From the NCBI RefSeq assembly GCF_028765575.1, contig NZ_JARACO010000013.1:1-64000 (forward strand): a stretch of DNA of 64,000 nucleotides, written 5' to 3'. Both the position numbers and the translations under genes were made by a program. This DNA is from Aliivibrio sp. S3MY1 (GTDB taxonomy: Bacteria > Pseudomonadota > Gammaproteobacteria > Enterobacterales > Vibrionaceae). How positions within the stretch are numbered: the first letter of the stretch is position 1; every line of letters starts with the position of its first letter. Positions 28,827-39,810 of this stretch are shown here, in pieces. A model generated the notes under the pieces. It had not been told where the DNA came from, searched no databases, and saw only the letters and a program-made list of their open reading frames with translations.

Positions 28827-29159
28827 ATGAATTTTTTCTCTCAGGCTCATGCAGCTGGTGAAGCAGCGCCACAAGGCGGTGGTATGCAAATGTTTATCAT
28901 GCTTGGTATGTTTGCCGTTATCTTCTACTTTATGATTTATCGCCCACAAGCGAAACGTCAAAAAGAACACAAAAACCTAATGTCTTCTATGGGTAAGGGC
29001 GATGAAGTTCTTACTGCAGGTGGTTTAGTAGGTAAAATTACTAAAGCATCTGAAGAAAATGATTACATCGTAATTGAGCTAAATGCGAATAACGAAGTGA
29101 CAATTAAAAAGGATTTTGTTTCAGCGGTTCTGCCAAAAGGCACCCTGAAATCACTATAA
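28827..29159 (+). CDS. yajC: YajC, Sec translocon accessory subunit
   Basis: 110 residues with one membrane segment (about 22-42, MFIMLGMFAVIFYFMIY) followed by the typical RPQAKRQKEHKNLMSSMGKGDEVLTAGGLVGKI. YajC associates with SecD and SecF and helps SecYEG-dependent export. It lies directly before secD, from which it is separated by a hairpin. Confidence 0.96.
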   Translation: MNFFSQAHAAGEAAPQGGGMQMFIMLGMFAVIFYFMIYRPQAKRQKEHKNLMSSMGKGDEVLTAGGLVGKITKASEENDYIVIELNANNEVTIKKDFVSAVLPKGTLKSL

Positions 29160-29165
29160 AAACTG

Positions 29166-29196
29166 TACCCTCTAATTTCGGTTAGGGGGTATTTTT
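29166..29196 (+). terminator. Terminator-like hairpin between yajC and secD
   Basis: TACCCTCTAA (29166-29175) and TTAGGGGGTA (29182-29191) pair around six bases and are followed by TTTTTCG. It may reduce secDF expression relative to yajC. Confidence 0.6.
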
Positions 29197-29212
29197 CGTT
29201 AAGGACATCGCT

Positions 29213-31069
29213 GTGTTAAACCGTTTCCCTTTATGGAAGTATTTGATGGTAGTTTCAGTGCTACTTATCTCAGCTCTCTATGCTCTTCCAAACCTCTATG
29301 GTGAAGATCCAGCAGTTCAAATCACGGGTAGTCGTGGTACAGAGGTTCAAACCTCAACGCTGGATGTTGTTGCTGAAAATTTAAAAAATAATGACATTGC
29401 GTATAAGTCTATTGCATTCGAAAATGGCAGTGTTCTTGTTCGCTTTAACGATACTGATTCCCAAATCAGTGCTCGAGATATTATCAATGAATCGTTAGGT
29501 AAAGATTACATTGTTGCATTAAACCTTGCTCCGCTTACTCCTGACTGGTTGACATCTATTGGTGCTGCACCAATGAAGCTAGGTCTTGATTTACGTGGTG
29601 GTGTTCACTTCTTAATGGAAGTCGACATGGATGCCGCAATGACTAAGCTAATTGGTCAACAAGAAGAATCTTTCCGTACTGATCTTCGTGAAGCTAAGAT
29701 CCGTTACCGTGCGATTCGTGATTCTGGAAAAGATGCGATTGAAGTCGTACTTCGTGATCAAGAGCAATTAGCGGAAGCCAAAAAAGTATTGTCTGATGTT
29801 CATCGTGATATGACCTTTGTAGAATCAGAATCAAATGGTCAATTCAAATTAACAGCAAGATTTACAGATCAGCGTCTACAAGAAATTCGTAACTATGCGG
29901 TTGAGCAAAACATTACGATTATTCGTAACCGTGTGAACGAATTAGGTGTTGCTGAACCGCTTGTTCAACGTCAAGGTGCAAGCCGTATCGTAGTTGAGCT
30001 GCCGGGTGTACAAGATACAGCGCGAGCAAAAGAAATTCTAGGTGCAACAGCAACGCTTGAATTCAGAGAAGTGGATGATAGGGCGGATCTTGCGGCAGCA
30101 GCAAATGGTCGAGCGCCAGCAGGTAGCGAGATTAAAGAAGATCGTAATGGTCGCCCTGTTGTTCTTAAAAAGCGCATTATTCTTGGCGGTGAAAGCATTA
30201 CAGATGCAAGTTCAAGCGCTGATGAGTATGGCCGTCCTCAGGTTAATATCTCACTAGATAGTGAAGGTGGTAGCAAGATGACTGCGTTCTCTCGTAAAAA
30301 TATCGGTAAGCTAATGGCAACGGTATTTACAGAGTACAAAGACAGTGGTCGTCGTACGCCAGAAGGTCGCGTTATTCTTTCTAAAACGGAAGAAGTGATT
30401 AACCAAGCGACGATTCAGTCTGCACTTGGTCGTAGCTTCCGTATTACAGGTATCGACTCACAAGCTGAAGCTCACAACCTAGCACTGCTACTTCGTGCTG
30501 GTGCTCTGATTGCACCTATCTCGATTGTTGAAGAACGTACGATTGGTCCATCAATGGGGCAACAGAATATCGATATGGGTATTCAGGCGTGTATTTGGGG
30601 TATGGTTGCAGTAATGATCTTCACTTTGGTTTATTACCGTGGTTTTGGTCTGGTTGCGAACTTAGCCTTAATGGCAAACTTGGTATTAATCATTGGTGTT
30701 ATGTCGATGATCCCTGGTGCGACGATGACGCTTCCTGGTATTGCCGGTATCGTATTGACGGTAGGTATGGCGGTTGATGCTAACGTACTTATTTTCGAGC
30801 GTATTCGAGAAGAGCTGCGTGATGGGCGTAATCCACAACAAGCGATTCATCAAGGTTATGCTAATGCGTTTAGTACGATTGCCGATGCGAACATCACAAC
30901 GTTAATTACGGCTATCATCCTATTTGCTGTAGGTACTGGCGCAATTAAAGGTTTTGCTGTTACGTTATCTATCGGTATTTTAACGTCAATGTTTACTGCG
31001 ATTGTTGGTACTCGTTGTGTGATTAACTTGGTTTACGGCGGTAAGCGCGTAGACAAGCTGTCGATCTAA
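29213..31069 (+). CDS. secD: Protein translocase subunit SecD
   Basis: 618 residues, starting with GTG 29213 after AAGGA, giving [13 protein letters not shown] as in E. coli. TM1 (about 8-27) is followed by a large periplasmic P1 region (with [16 protein letters not shown] and [10 protein letters not shown]) and five more membrane segments at the C terminus (from about 450). [23 protein letters not shown] is the family signature. SecDF uses the proton or sodium gradient to pull proteins across the inner membrane late in export. It is co-transcribed with secF. Confidence 0.98.
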   Translation: MLNRFPLWKYLMVVSVLLISALYALPNLYGEDPAVQITGSRGTEVQTSTLDVVAENLKNNDIAYKSIAFENGSVLVRFNDTDSQISARDIINESLGKDYIVALNLAPLTPDWLTSIGAAPMKLGLDLRGGVHFLMEVDMDAAMTKLIGQQEESFRTDLREAKIRYRAIRDSGKDAIEVVLRDQEQLAEAKKVLSDVHRDMTFVESESNGQFKLTARFTDQRLQEIRNYAVEQNITIIRNRVNELGVAEPLVQRQGASRIVVELPGVQDTARAKEILGATATLEFREVDDRADLAAAANGRAPAGSEIKEDRNGRPVVLKKRIILGGESITDASSSADEYGRPQVNISLDSEGGSKMTAFSRKNIGKLMATVFTEYKDSGRRTPEGRVILSKTEEVINQATIQSALGRSFRITGIDSQAEAHNLALLLRAGALIAPISIVEERTIGPSMGQQNIDMGIQACIWGMVAVMIFTLVYYRGFGLVANLALMANLVLIIGVMSMIPGATMTLPGIAGIVLTVGMAVDANVLIFERIREELRDGRNPQQAIHQGYANAFSTIADANITTLITAIILFAVGTGAIKGFAVTLSIGILTSMFTAIVGTRCVINLVYGGKRVDKLSI

Positions 31070-31081
31070 GGACTCATTATT

Positions 31082-32032
31082 ATGTTTCAATTAATGAAAG
31101 CAGAGAAAACGATCGACTTCATGCGTTGGTCTAAAGCTGCCTTTCTTTTCTCAATGTTGATGATTGTTGCTTCTATCGCAACATTATCGACAAAGTGGTT
31201 AAACTGGGGCTTAGACTTCACGGGTGGAACACTGATTGAAGTCGGCTTTGAACAGCCTGCGCAACTACCTGATATCCGAAGTGCATTAGAAGCAAAGGGT
31301 TTTGGCGATGCAACGGTTCAAAACTTTGGTACTGCACGTGATGTTATTGTTCGCCTTCAGCCTCGAGAAGGGATTAAAGGGGAAGAATTAGGCAACCAGA
31401 TTATCAGTGCTATTAAAGAAGGCACAGGTGATCAAGTTGAGATGCGTCGTATTGAGTTTGTTGGCCCTAATGTAGGGGACGAACTAACTGAAGCGGGTGG
31501 TTTAGCTATTCTTGTTTCTTTATTGTGTATCTTGGCTTACGTTTCGATGCGCTTCCAATGGCGTCTTGCAGCAGGTGCCGTATTAGCACTGGCTCACGAT
31601 ATTATCATTACACTGGGTATTTTTTCATTCCTACAAATTGAAGTCGATTTGACGATTATCGCAGCGTTATTAACGGTAGTGGGTTATTCCTTGAATGATA
31701 CCATTGTTGTGTTTGACCGTATTCGTGAAAACTTCTTGAAAATGCGCAAGGGTGATTCTAACGACATTATTAATGATGCGATTACGCAAACATTAAGCCG
31801 TACTTTGATAACCTCGGCAACGACGCTATTTGTAGTTATCGCATTGTTCACTCAAGGGGGGGCGATGATACACGGCTTTGCACTTGCATTGCTATTAGGT
31901 ATCACGATAGGTACTTACTCTTCTATCTATGTAGCATCAGCACTGGCTCTGAAATTAGGTATTACTCGTGAGCACTTAATGCCAACACCTGTAGATAAAG
32001 AGGGTGAGGAAGAATTTGAGCAAATGCCTTAA
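31082..32032 (+). CDS. secF: Protein translocase subunit SecF
   Basis: 316 residues with six membrane segments. The signatures LNWGLDFTGGTLIEV and VGYSLNDTIVVFDRIREN are present. It forms the SecDF complex with the gene product just upstream (12-base gap). The acidic C-terminal tail is short. It ends at a strong bidirectional terminator. Confidence 0.98.
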   Translation: MFQLMKAEKTIDFMRWSKAAFLFSMLMIVASIATLSTKWLNWGLDFTGGTLIEVGFEQPAQLPDIRSALEAKGFGDATVQNFGTARDVIVRLQPREGIKGEELGNQIISAIKEGTGDQVEMRRIEFVGPNVGDELTEAGGLAILVSLLCILAYVSMRFQWRLAAGAVLALAHDIIITLGIFSFLQIEVDLTIIAALLTVVGYSLNDTIVVFDRIRENFLKMRKGDSNDIINDAITQTLSRTLITSATTLFVVIALFTQGGAMIHGFALALLLGITIGTYSSIYVASALALKLGITREHLMPTPVDKEGEEEFEQMP

Positions 32033-32057
32033 TAGGTAATGTGCATATTCTACTTAT

Positions 32058-32088
32058 AAAAAATGGACCTTAATTGGTCCATTTTTTT
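32058..32088. terminator. Bidirectional terminator, secF/yaeH
   Basis: AAAAAATGGACC pairs with GGTCCATTTTTT around six bases. It separates secF from the converging yaeH. Confidence 0.9.
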
Positions 32089-32102
32089 ATATAAAAAACG
32101 CT

Positions 32103-32483
32103 TTAAAGCTTATCTAGATCACGCTCTATTTCTTCAATTTTACTTGCCACTACTTTTTCTAAGTGACGAAGATCTTTAAGGATTTTCTTTTTCACGTCCG
32201 CAGGTGTTTCTTTTTCTGGGCGTGTGATGTTATTAAGCTCATCAATAATGAGGGTTAGGTTGCGATTAATTTCAGTGGTTTCTTTATAACGATGACTACC
32301 ACCATCAACTAAGACATTTTTTACTTGGCGCGGGTATTTAAACTTTACGCTTTTAGCGAATAATTCGCCTTTTTGTTTGCCAAAGTAAATTTTTAATACA
32401 TCTTTTTGGGCTTCTTGTCGTAGAGAGTAACGGTCTATTTTTTCAGGTTCTGAAATTCCAAGGCTAACTAGGTGTGGGTACAT
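32103..32483 (-). CDS. yaeH: YaeH family protein (UPF0325/DUF3461)
   Basis: 126 residues, close to E. coli YaeH along its length: [38 protein letters not shown], then a charged helical C terminus with [16 protein letters not shown]. It has no signal peptide and is cytoplasmic. Function is unknown. Its position near glnD and map matches the E. coli dapD-glnD-map / yaeH neighbourhood. Confidence 0.92.
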   Translation of the reverse strand: MYPHLVSLGISEPEKIDRYSLRQEAQKDVLKIYFGKQKGELFAKSVKFKYPRQVKNVLVDGGSHRYKETTEINRNLTLIIDELNNITRPEKETPADVKKKILKDLRHLEKVVASKIEEIERDLDKL

Positions 32484-32607
32484 AATTTACTCCATTATTA
32501 TGTTGTTGCTTCAATCTTTATCTAAGATAAGGATGAGCACAAATAGTGAACGGCAAACTTGTGGCGTGGGTCCGTTTAGTTGAACTTCTCACTTTCATTT
32601 ATAAATA

Positions 32608-35229
32608 TCAATTAATTAGATTATCGACGTTTTCAATTAATGCGGCCTTTAGTTCAGCTTGCTTTTCATCATCTAATCGACCACCTATATCTGAGGTAAG
32701 AATAAATAAATCCTCTGCTCTTTCCCCGATAGTTGTAATTTTTGCAGCATGAAGGTTCACGCCTAGCTGAGCAAAAGTCGCTCCAACGGTTGCCAATAAT
32801 CCTGGAGTGTCTAAGGCAACAAATTCCATCAAGGTGCGTTTACCTGTTTTTGTTGGCAGGAACTCCATGCGAGTTTTTACCGTAAAATGTTGTAATTGAC
32901 GTGGTGGTCGACGGGTTTTAATGTGACTTTCTTGGGTTTCAAGCTCAACCGCATACAATTGTTCAATTAAGCGCTGTTGTCTCTCTTCATCTATTGGTTC
33001 ATCGTGTTGATCCAGAACCATGAAGGTATCTAGCGCGTAGCCATCTTTACTCGACATGATTTGAGCGTCATAGATGGTAATACTACGTCTATCTAGCTCA
33101 GCAGCAACGGTTGCAAATAGGTGGGCTTGGTCTTTACTGTAAATGAAAATTTCAGTACCACCACGAATTGCATTTTTACTGACTAATATGAGTGATGACT
33201 CTTTATCTAAGTGGCGAAGCAAATTATTGCTGTGCCACGCAATTTGTTGGTGAGTATGACGTAAAAAATAATCAGCTTTAAAGCGACGCCATAAATCTTC
33301 AATTTCCCATTGAGTAAATCCTTCACTACGTAATTGTGCTGAAGCCATGTATTGGTTATGGCGAATACGATCACGCATGTCGGGTGGATTCTCTAATCCT
33401 CGACGTAATGCTCTTTGAGTCGCATTGTATAAATCGGCAATGAGAGAACGTTTCCAGCTGTTCCAAAGATCAGGGTTAGTTGCACAAATATCAGCAACCG
33501 TCAGGCAGACTAAGTAATCTAAGCGCTCTTCATCTCGAACCTGTTTAGCGAACTCTGTAATAACATCGGGATCATAAATATCACGGCGTTGAGCGGTAAC
33601 AGACATCAGTAAGTGACTCTTAACTAACCAAGAGACTAAATTAGCTTCAGGTTTCGATAATCCGTGAGTAATACAGAATTCATAAGCATCAACAGCGCCT
33701 AATTCAGAGTGATCTCCTCCTCGCCCTTTTGCTATATCATGAAAAATGGCGGCAATAATCAATAATTCTTTTTTAATTATCTTTGGATAAACTTCACAGC
33801 AAATTGGGTGTTTTTGTCTATTTTCTGAATCCAAAAATGTATTAATATGCTTTAGTAAACGGATACTGTGCTCATCAACGGTATAAGCATGGAATAAATC
33901 AAATTGCATCTGTCCTACAATGTGACTCCATTGAGGTAAGTAGGCTGAAAGTACACCTAACTTATGCATAGAGCTAAAGGCCTTATGAAGAGCGTTAGGG
34001 TGCTGTGTTAGTTGAATGAACTTGTCACGAGCTTCAGGGATATCACATAAAAAACGATTTAATCGTCGGCGAGCGGTACGCAGTTGTCGCATTGTTGGTG
34101 GAGCAACGCCTTCAATAGATGAGTCATTTGCCATGAGCAAGAACATATCAAGAATAGTATCAGGTCGAGCTTGAAATAAGGCGGGTTTTCTTGCTTCAAT
34201 AAATCGACCTCGACGCTGAAAATCATCATTAATTATAATGGCTTTTTCTTGTTCGCCTTGGTTAATAATAGCAAGGTCAAAAATTTTCAACAGCATACTA
34301 TTGAGCTCTGCGACGCGACGTAGGGTTCGATAAAATTCCTTCATCATGCGCTCAACACCGCGATTACCCTCACCAATAAAACCTAAATGTTCAGCGACTT
34401 GTGGCTGATGACCAAAAGTAAGGCGATTGTCATATCGTTTCAGTTCAATATGCAGAGCAAACCTTATACGCCATAAAAACTCTTGGCATTCTAATAATTC
34501 TCGATATTCAGCGTCGGTTAAAAACCCTGCTTGGCTCATTTCAAGTAGAGACGTCGCACCAAAATGACGTCGAGCAATCCAACTTAGGGTGTGAATATCT
34601 CGCAATCCACCAGGGCTTGATTTTATATCTGGTTCTAAATTATAGGTGGTGTCGTGATAGCGACTGTGACGTTTTTTTTGTTCTTCAATTTTGGCTTGGT
34701 AAAACGCTTCGCTCGGCCAAAAGCTATCAGAATGGATGTTTAATTTTAATTGGTGGGAAAGATCTTCATTGCCACAGATTAAACGAGCTTCCTGCAGATT
34801 GGTTGCGACAGTTAAATCATTTTTACCAATCTCGATACATTCTGTTAATGAGCGAACGCTGTGGCCTACTTCTAGTTTTAAATCCCACAATAACGTGACG
34901 AAGTTACTGATTTTTTGACAAAATTCGTCACTAGTGGCATCACTGGTTAAGATTAGTATATCAATATCAGATAATGGATGAAGTTCACTTCGGCCATAAC
35001 CACCAACAGCAATCAGTGAGGCATTAGGTGAGTCATTAAATTTAAAAAATAGCCATAAACGCGAGAGTAATTGATCGAAATAGGCTGCACGCTGAAGAAC
35101 CAACTCTGAAACAAGTTGGTTTTGATGAAAGCAATCCGTTTGATGTTGAAAAAAAAGAGTGAGTTGCTGTTTTAATTCAGTAATGGTGAGTTGCTGATCA
35201 GATAAAGCAAGAGGCGATGTGTATTTCAT
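32608..35229 (-). CDS. glnD: Bifunctional uridylyltransferase/uridylyl-removing enzyme GlnD
   Basis: 873 residues from ATG 35229, with AGGGA upstream; the open frame runs 38 codons further but that part overlaps the terminator and the end of map. The nucleotidyltransferase motif is GGYGRSELHPLSDIDIL, the HD-domain AIFHDIAKGRGGDHS, and two ACT domains occupy about 690-873. GlnD modifies the PII protein GlnB on Tyr51 when glutamine is low and removes the UMP when it is high. Its substrate glnB is also in this window at 57758. Confidence 0.97.
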   Translation of the reverse strand: MKYTSPLALSDQQLTITELKQQLTLFFQHQTDCFHQNQLVSELVLQRAAYFDQLLSRLWLFFKFNDSPNASLIAVGGYGRSELHPLSDIDILILTSDATSDEFCQKISNFVTLLWDLKLEVGHSVRSLTECIEIGKNDLTVATNLQEARLICGNEDLSHQLKLNIHSDSFWPSEAFYQAKIEEQKKRHSRYHDTTYNLEPDIKSSPGGLRDIHTLSWIARRHFGATSLLEMSQAGFLTDAEYRELLECQEFLWRIRFALHIELKRYDNRLTFGHQPQVAEHLGFIGEGNRGVERMMKEFYRTLRRVAELNSMLLKIFDLAIINQGEQEKAIIINDDFQRRGRFIEARKPALFQARPDTILDMFLLMANDSSIEGVAPPTMRQLRTARRRLNRFLCDIPEARDKFIQLTQHPNALHKAFSSMHKLGVLSAYLPQWSHIVGQMQFDLFHAYTVDEHSIRLLKHINTFLDSENRQKHPICCEVYPKIIKKELLIIAAIFHDIAKGRGGDHSELGAVDAYEFCITHGLSKPEANLVSWLVKSHLLMSVTAQRRDIYDPDVITEFAKQVRDEERLDYLVCLTVADICATNPDLWNSWKRSLIADLYNATQRALRRGLENPPDMRDRIRHNQYMASAQLRSEGFTQWEIEDLWRRFKADYFLRHTHQQIAWHSNNLLRHLDKESSLILVSKNAIRGGTEIFIYSKDQAHLFATVAAELDRRSITIYDAQIMSSKDGYALDTFMVLDQHDEPIDEERQQRLIEQLYAVELETQESHIKTRRPPRQLQHFTVKTRMEFLPTKTGKRTLMEFVALDTPGLLATVGATFAQLGVNLHAAKITTIGERAEDLFILTSDIGGRLDDEKQAELKAALIENVDNLIN

Positions 35230-35242
35230 AGCAATCCCTGCT

Positions 35243-35275
35243 GATAAAAAAACAGAAGACCAAAGCCTTCTGTTT
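35243..35275 (-). terminator. Terminator between map and glnD
   Basis: On the minus strand AAACAGAAG, a short loop and CTTCTGTTT are followed by TTTTATC. It lies 8 bases after the map stop, so glnD probably also has its own promoter or relies on read-through. Confidence 0.75.
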
Positions 35276-35282
35276 ATGTTTA

Positions 35283-36110
35283 TTATTTGTTTTTCATGTG
35301 GCGAGGAATCGTTTCCTCTGCGCGAAGGGTTAATACTTCGCAACCAGTTTCAGTGACTAAAATAGTATGTTCCCACTGAGCGGTATTTTTACCGTCACCA
35401 GTATAAACCGTCCAACCATCGTTATCATCTTGAAGACAACCAAATTTACCTAGGTTAATCATTGGTTCAATAGTGAAGGTCATGCCTGCTTTTAATACAG
35501 TACGATCGCTGTTTTTGTAGTGAACAACTTGTGGTTCTTCATGGAATTTTGCACCAATACCGTGGCCACAATAATCACGAACGATAGAGCATTTTGGTGT
35601 TGTGCCCTTGATGTACTTTTGAATAGCAGTACCAATTTCACCCAGTTTTACACCAGGTTTTACTTTGCGCATACCTACATACAAACTTTCTTGTGCAATT
35701 AAGCATAAGCGTTTATCGGTTGCGCTAACGTCACCAATCAAAAACATTTTTGAAGTATCGCCGTGGTAACCATCTTTGATTACTGTGATGTCGATATTAA
35801 GTATATCGCCATCTTTTAGTACTGCTGGTTTAGTAAAACCATTGTATTGCTCATCTTGTGTTGCTGGAATACCGTGACACACAATGTGATTGATTGAAGT
35901 ACAAATAGATTTAGGAAAACCATGGTAGTTCAGGGGAGCAGGAATAGCACCTTGTACTTCAGTAATATGCTTGTGGCAAATTTGATCAAGTTCTTCTGTT
36001 GTTACCCCAGCTTTTACGAAGGGTTCAATCATTTCAAGTACTTCTGCGGCTAATTGGCCGGCAACGCGCATTTTTTCAATTTCTGCAGCGCTTTTAATAT
36101 TTACTGACAT
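35283..36110 (-). CDS. map: Methionine aminopeptidase, type I
   Basis: 275 residues; E. coli Map has 264. The metal ligands are visible in NIDITVIKDGYHGDTSKMF (two Asp), RDYCGHGIGAKFHEEP (His), TIEPMIN (Glu) and AQWEHTILVTETG (Glu). It removes the start Met from new proteins. It is divergent from rpsB, as in most gammaproteobacteria, so the promoters of both lie in the gap. Confidence 0.98.
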   Translation of the reverse strand: MSVNIKSAAEIEKMRVAGQLAAEVLEMIEPFVKAGVTTEELDQICHKHITEVQGAIPAPLNYHGFPKSICTSINHIVCHGIPATQDEQYNGFTKPAVLKDGDILNIDITVIKDGYHGDTSKMFLIGDVSATDKRLCLIAQESLYVGMRKVKPGVKLGEIGTAIQKYIKGTTPKCSIVRDYCGHGIGAKFHEEPQVVHYKNSDRTVLKAGMTFTIEPMINLGKFGCLQDDNDGWTVYTGDGKNTAQWEHTILVTETGCEVLTLRAEETIPRHMKNK

Positions 36111-36466
36111 GGGCTTTTCTCTATCTAGAAATAAATCGTTCTGGTTAAACGATAATTGTTCTTAGTTTACCTAGGCTGTGTTTATCTTTCAACATGAAGA
36201 AGAATGAAAAATAATTCTTGTTTAGAAGGTGAGTGGAATGATTTTTTTGAAAATAGTAGATTTTAGCGGCGTTTTTATGGTATAAAGCGCGCCGGATTGA
36301 TGAACAATTTGTTCTCAATACCGACTATACTTTAATTTTAAATCACACACATACCGTCACGCTGTCCGGGGTGCTCAATTTTTTGATTGTTTCAATCAAG
36401 TTGTTAGGGTCGGATTATAAGCGGGGTATGTGGAGGCTTAACCCCATTTAATAGAGGAATTCTCAA
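36111..36466. promoter_or_regulatory. map-rpsB divergent promoter region and rpsB mRNA leader
   Basis: 356 bases. A TATAAAGCGCGCC element (36281-36293) joins a -10 box to a GC-rich discriminator typical of stringently controlled ribosomal promoters; no good -35 is seen. The leader from about 36300 folds into at least two hairpins: TTGATTG/CAATCAA (36383-36389/36393-36399) and GGGGT/ACCCC (36423-36427/36441-36445). In E. coli this position holds the S2 autoregulatory leader (also described as RNA t44), so protein S2 probably controls rpsB-tsf here too. Confidence 0.65.
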
Positions 36467-37195
36467 ATGGCAACTGTATCAATGCGCGATATGCTTAAAG
36501 CTGGTGTTCACTTCGGTCACCAAACTCGTTACTGGAACCCAAAAATGAAGCCATTCATCTTTGGTGCTCGTAACAAAGTTCATATCATCAACTTAGAAAA
36601 AACTGTACCTATGTTCAACGAAGCTTTAGCAGAACTTGCTAAAATCGGTAGCAAAAAAGGTAAAGTTCTTTTCGTTGGTACTAAGCGCGCTGCATCTGAA
36701 GCTGTTAAAGAAGCTGCAATCAACAGTGACCAGTACTACGTGAACAACCGTTGGTTAGGCGGCATGCTTACTAACTTTAAAACTGTTCGTCAGTCTATCA
36801 AGCGTTTAAAAGAGTTTGAAGTTCAATCTCAAGACGGTACTTTCGAGCAAATCACTAAGAAAGAAGCGCTTATGCGTACACGTAGCATGGAAAAACTAGA
36901 GAAATCTCTAGGTGGTATCAAAAACATGAACGGTCTTCCAGACGCGTTATTTGTTATCGATGCTGACCATGAGCACATTGCAGTTAAAGAAGCAAACAAC
37001 CTAGGTATCCCAGTATTTGCTGTTGTTGATACTAACTCAAACCCAGATGGCGTTGACTACATTATCCCAGGTAACGATGACGCAATCCGCGCTATCCAAC
37101 TTTACCTGAACGCTGCTGCTGATTCTGTAAAGTCTGGTCGTAACCAAGACGTTGCAGCTGTAGCTGAAAAAGACGGTTTCGTAGAAGCTGAGTAA
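36467..37195 (+). CDS. rpsB: 30S ribosomal protein S2
   Basis: 242 residues. The S2 signatures are [24 protein letters not shown] near the start, [14 protein letters not shown], and [25 protein letters not shown]. It belongs to the small ribosomal subunit and is needed for binding of S1. It is the first gene of the rpsB-tsf operon, behind a structured leader. AGAGGAATTCTCAA is the ribosome-binding site. Confidence 0.99.
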   Translation: MATVSMRDMLKAGVHFGHQTRYWNPKMKPFIFGARNKVHIINLEKTVPMFNEALAELAKIGSKKGKVLFVGTKRAASEAVKEAAINSDQYYVNNRWLGGMLTNFKTVRQSIKRLKEFEVQSQDGTFEQITKKEALMRTRSMEKLEKSLGGIKNMNGLPDALFVIDADHEHIAVKEANNLGIPVFAVVDTNSNPDGVDYIIPGNDDAIRAIQLYLNAAADSVKSGRNQDVAAVAEKDGFVEAE

Positions 37196-37267
37196 TTTTT
37201 TCGACTCGTCGAATTATTATTTGCTCCTAGTGAGTCTTTTAGTTTCGTAGTAAACTAAATATAGTTA

Positions 37268-37296
37268 GCAGGGGCCCAATTTGGCCCCTGATTTTT
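37268..37296 (+). terminator. Attenuator-like terminator between rpsB and tsf
   Basis: CAGGGGCC (37269-37276) and GGCCCCTG (37283-37290) are followed by ATTTTT. A similar partial terminator between rpsB and tsf is known in E. coli. Confidence 0.75.
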
Positions 37297-37330
37297 AACT
37301 TTTATACCTATTTATATTGAGGAATTGAGA

Positions 37331-38176
37331 ATGGCAACTGTAACTGCTGCTCTAGTTAAAGAACTTCGTGAACGTACTGCTGCTGGTATGATGGAATGTA
37401 AGAAAGCACTTGTTGAAGCTGAAGGCGACATCGAGCTAGCAATCGAAAACATGCGTAAATCTGGCGCAGCAAAAGCGGCTAAAAAAGCAGGAAACATCGC
37501 TGCTGAAGGCACAATCATTATTAAAGAAGAAGCTGGCGTTGCCGTTCTTCTTGAAGTTAACTGTCAAACTGACTTCGTAGCTAAAGATGGCGGCTTCCTA
37601 GCATTTGCTAACGAAGTTGCTGAAGCAGCTCTAGCAGAGCGTCTAGACATCGAAGCTCTTCAAGCTAAATTTGAAGACGCTCGTATCGCTCTAGTTACTA
37701 AAATTGGCGAAAACATCAGCATCCGTCGCGTTCAACTTGTTGAAGGTGTTGCACTAGCTTCTTACCGTCACGGCGAGAAAATTGGTGTTGTTGTTGCTGG
37801 TGAAGGTGATGCTGATACGCTTAAGCACATCGCTATGCACGTTGCTGCTTCTAAACCTGAGTACGTTAACCCATCTGACGTACCTGCTGAAGTAGTAGCA
37901 AAAGAGCAAGCTGTTCAAGTTGAAATCGCTATGAACGAAGGCAAACCTCAAGAAATCGCTGAGAAAATGGTTATCGGCCGTATGAAGAAATTCACGGGCG
38001 AAGTTTCTCTAACAGGTCAAGCTTTCATCATGGAACCTAAGAAAACTGTTGCTGAAATTCTTAAAGAAAAAGGCGCATCAGTATCTAACTTCGTACGTTT
38101 AGAAGTTGGTGAAGGTATCGAGAAAGCGGCTGAAATGAGCTTTGCTGACGAAGTAGCTGCAGTACAAAAAGGTTAA
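37331..38176 (+). CDS. tsf: Elongation factor Ts
   Basis: 281 residues from ATG 37331; the frame opens two codons earlier with TTG, but the ATG has GAGGA upstream and gives the usual [21 protein letters not shown]. The TDFVAKD motif that contacts EF-Tu is present in [13 protein letters not shown]. It exchanges GDP for GTP on EF-Tu. It is the second gene of the rpsB-tsf operon and ends at a terminator. Confidence 0.99.
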   Translation: MATVTAALVKELRERTAAGMMECKKALVEAEGDIELAIENMRKSGAAKAAKKAGNIAAEGTIIIKEEAGVAVLLEVNCQTDFVAKDGGFLAFANEVAEAALAERLDIEALQAKFEDARIALVTKIGENISIRRVQLVEGVALASYRHGEKIGVVVAGEGDADTLKHIAMHVAASKPEYVNPSDVPAEVVAKEQAVQVEIAMNEGKPQEIAEKMVIGRMKKFTGEVSLTGQAFIMEPKKTVAEILKEKGASVSNFVRLEVGEGIEKAAEMSFADEVAAVQKG

Positions 38177-38193
38177 TCCTTTCGTATTGTTGA

Positions 38194-38228
38194 TAAAAAA
38201 GACCGTGGCTATGCTGCGGTCTTTTTGT
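38194..38228 (+). terminator. Terminator after tsf
   Basis: AAAAAAGACCG and CGGTCTTTTT pair around TGGCTATGCTG. It ends the rpsB-tsf operon. Confidence 0.85.
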
Positions 38229-38362
38229 GAATAAAGAATTAATTTGATAATTGTGTAATTAGCATAATATCAGTGATAGTTGTAACCATTTGCTTTACAA
38301 CCGTGAAGTAATATCAAATGGCTACAGTTATTTCGACAACTCTTAGTGAAAAGGTAAGAACC

Positions 38363-39094
38363 ATGACGACGAACCCGAAACCAGTATATCAGCGTATTCT
38401 ATTAAAACTTAGTGGTGAAGCACTTCAAGGCGAAGAGGGTTTTGGTATTGACCCTGCAACACTTGAGCGTATGGCTCAAGAAGTAAAAGAACTGATTGAA
38501 CTTGGCGTACAAGTTGGTGTTGTAATCGGTGGTGGTAACCTTTTCCGTGGTGCAGGTCTTGCAGAAGCAGGTATGAACCGTGTTGTAGGTGACCACATGG
38601 GTATGCTAGCAACCGTAATGAATGGCCTTGCTATGCGTGATGCACTTCACCGTGCTTATGTTAATGCTCGTGTAATGTCAGCAATTCCTCTTAAAGGTGT
38701 GTGTGACGATTACAACTGGGCTGATGCTATCGCTCAACTTCGTCAAGGTCGTGTAGTGATCTTCTCTGCCGGTACTGGTAATCCGTTCTTTACGACAGAT
38801 TCAGCTGCGTGTTTACGTGGTATTGAAATCGAAGCAGACGTAGTATTAAAAGCAACCAAAGTAGATGGTGTGTTTACGGCAGATCCAGTATCTAACCCTG
38901 ATGCAGAATTATATGATAAACTGGATTACAACACTGTTCTTGAAAAAGAATTAAAAGTTATGGACTTAGCTGCATTTACTCTTGCTCGTGACCATGAAAT
39001 GCCTATCCGTGTGTTCAATATGAACAAACCAGGTGCATTACGTCGCGTTGTTATGGGTGAAGCTGAAGGTACATTAATCAGTAGCGCTAAATAA
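38363..39094 (+). CDS. pyrH: UMP kinase
   Basis: 243 residues from ATG 38363, which has AAGGTAAGA upstream; E. coli PyrH has 241. The open frame reaches back 15 codons to 38318 but lacks a ribosome-binding site there. Motifs: [42 protein letters not shown] and [15 protein letters not shown]. It phosphorylates UMP to UDP and is a hexamer controlled by GTP and UTP. frr follows 35 bases later. Confidence 0.98.
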   Translation: MTTNPKPVYQRILLKLSGEALQGEEGFGIDPATLERMAQEVKELIELGVQVGVVIGGGNLFRGAGLAEAGMNRVVGDHMGMLATVMNGLAMRDALHRAYVNARVMSAIPLKGVCDDYNWADAIAQLRQGRVVIFSAGTGNPFFTTDSAACLRGIEIEADVVLKATKVDGVFTADPVSNPDAELYDKLDYNTVLEKELKVMDLAAFTLARDHEMPIRVFNMNKPGALRRVVMGEAEGTLISSAK

Positions 39095-39129
39095 TCGTCC
39101 GAAATAAAAATAACAATTAAGGTGAAGTT

Positions 39130-39687
39130 GTGATTAACGAAATCAAAAAAGACGCTCAAGAGCGTATGGAAAAAAGTGTTGAAGCACTTAAAAATAACCT
39201 GTTAAAAATTCGTACAGGCCGTGCTCACCCAAGCCTACTATCTGGTCTTAGTGTTGAGTATTACGGTGCAAGAACGCCAATCAATCAAGTAGCTAATATT
39301 ATTGCTGAAGATTCACGTACTCTTGCAATTACTGTTTTTGATAAAGAGCTTGCTGGGCTTGTTGAAAAAGCGATCATGATGTCAGATCTTGGTTTAAATC
39401 CAATGTCTGCTGGTACCGTGATTCGTGTACCACTTCCACCGCTAACAGAAGAACGTCGTAAAGATCTTGTTAAGATTGTACGTGGCGAAGCTGAAGGTGC
39501 TCGTGTGGCTGTTCGTAATATTCGTCGTGATGCAAACGGTGATGTTAAAGGTCTTCTTAAAGATAAAGAAATCTCTGAAGATGACGATCGCAGAACACAA
39601 GACGACATCCAAAAGCTAACTGATATTGCAGTGAAGAGCATTGATGAAGTACTTGCAGTTAAAGAAAAAGAGTTAATGGAAGTATAA
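39130..39687 (+). CDS. frr: Ribosome recycling factor
   Basis: 185 residues, starting with GTG 39130 after AAGGTGAA. The three-helix bundle and hinge of RRF are clear: [34 protein letters not shown], and [16 protein letters not shown]. It splits post-termination ribosomes together with EF-G. It is likely in one transcript with pyrH. Confidence 0.98.
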   Translation: MINEIKKDAQERMEKSVEALKNNLLKIRTGRAHPSLLSGLSVEYYGARTPINQVANIIAEDSRTLAITVFDKELAGLVEKAIMMSDLGLNPMSAGTVIRVPLPPLTEERRKDLVKIVRGEAEGARVAVRNIRRDANGDVKGLLKDKEISEDDDRRTQDDIQKLTDIAVKSIDEVLAVKEKELMEV

Positions 39688-39764
39688 TTTACTTTTATTA
39701 CTCATTGTTCAGACTGATGTTTTCATTGAATTAATGATATGATATTGGCGATGAACACGATAAG

Positions 39765-39799
39765 AAGCGCTGTGTGAAGACATCAGCGCTTTTATTTTT
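39765..39799 (+). terminator. Terminator-like hairpin between frr and uppS
   Basis: AGCGCTG (39766-39772) and CAGCGCT (39784-39790) are followed by TTTATTTTT. It lies directly before the uppS ribosome-binding site AGGGAG. Confidence 0.7.
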
Positions 39800-39810
39800 A
39801 AGGGAGTTAT

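Noticed and set aside
35230-35343. N-terminal 38-codon extension of glnD
   Set aside because: It runs through the map terminator and the end of map; homologues start at the ATG 35229.
37269-37296. Hairpin between rpsB and tsf as a full operon end
   Set aside because: No separate tsf promoter is visible and partial termination at this place is known from E. coli, so I treat it as an attenuator.
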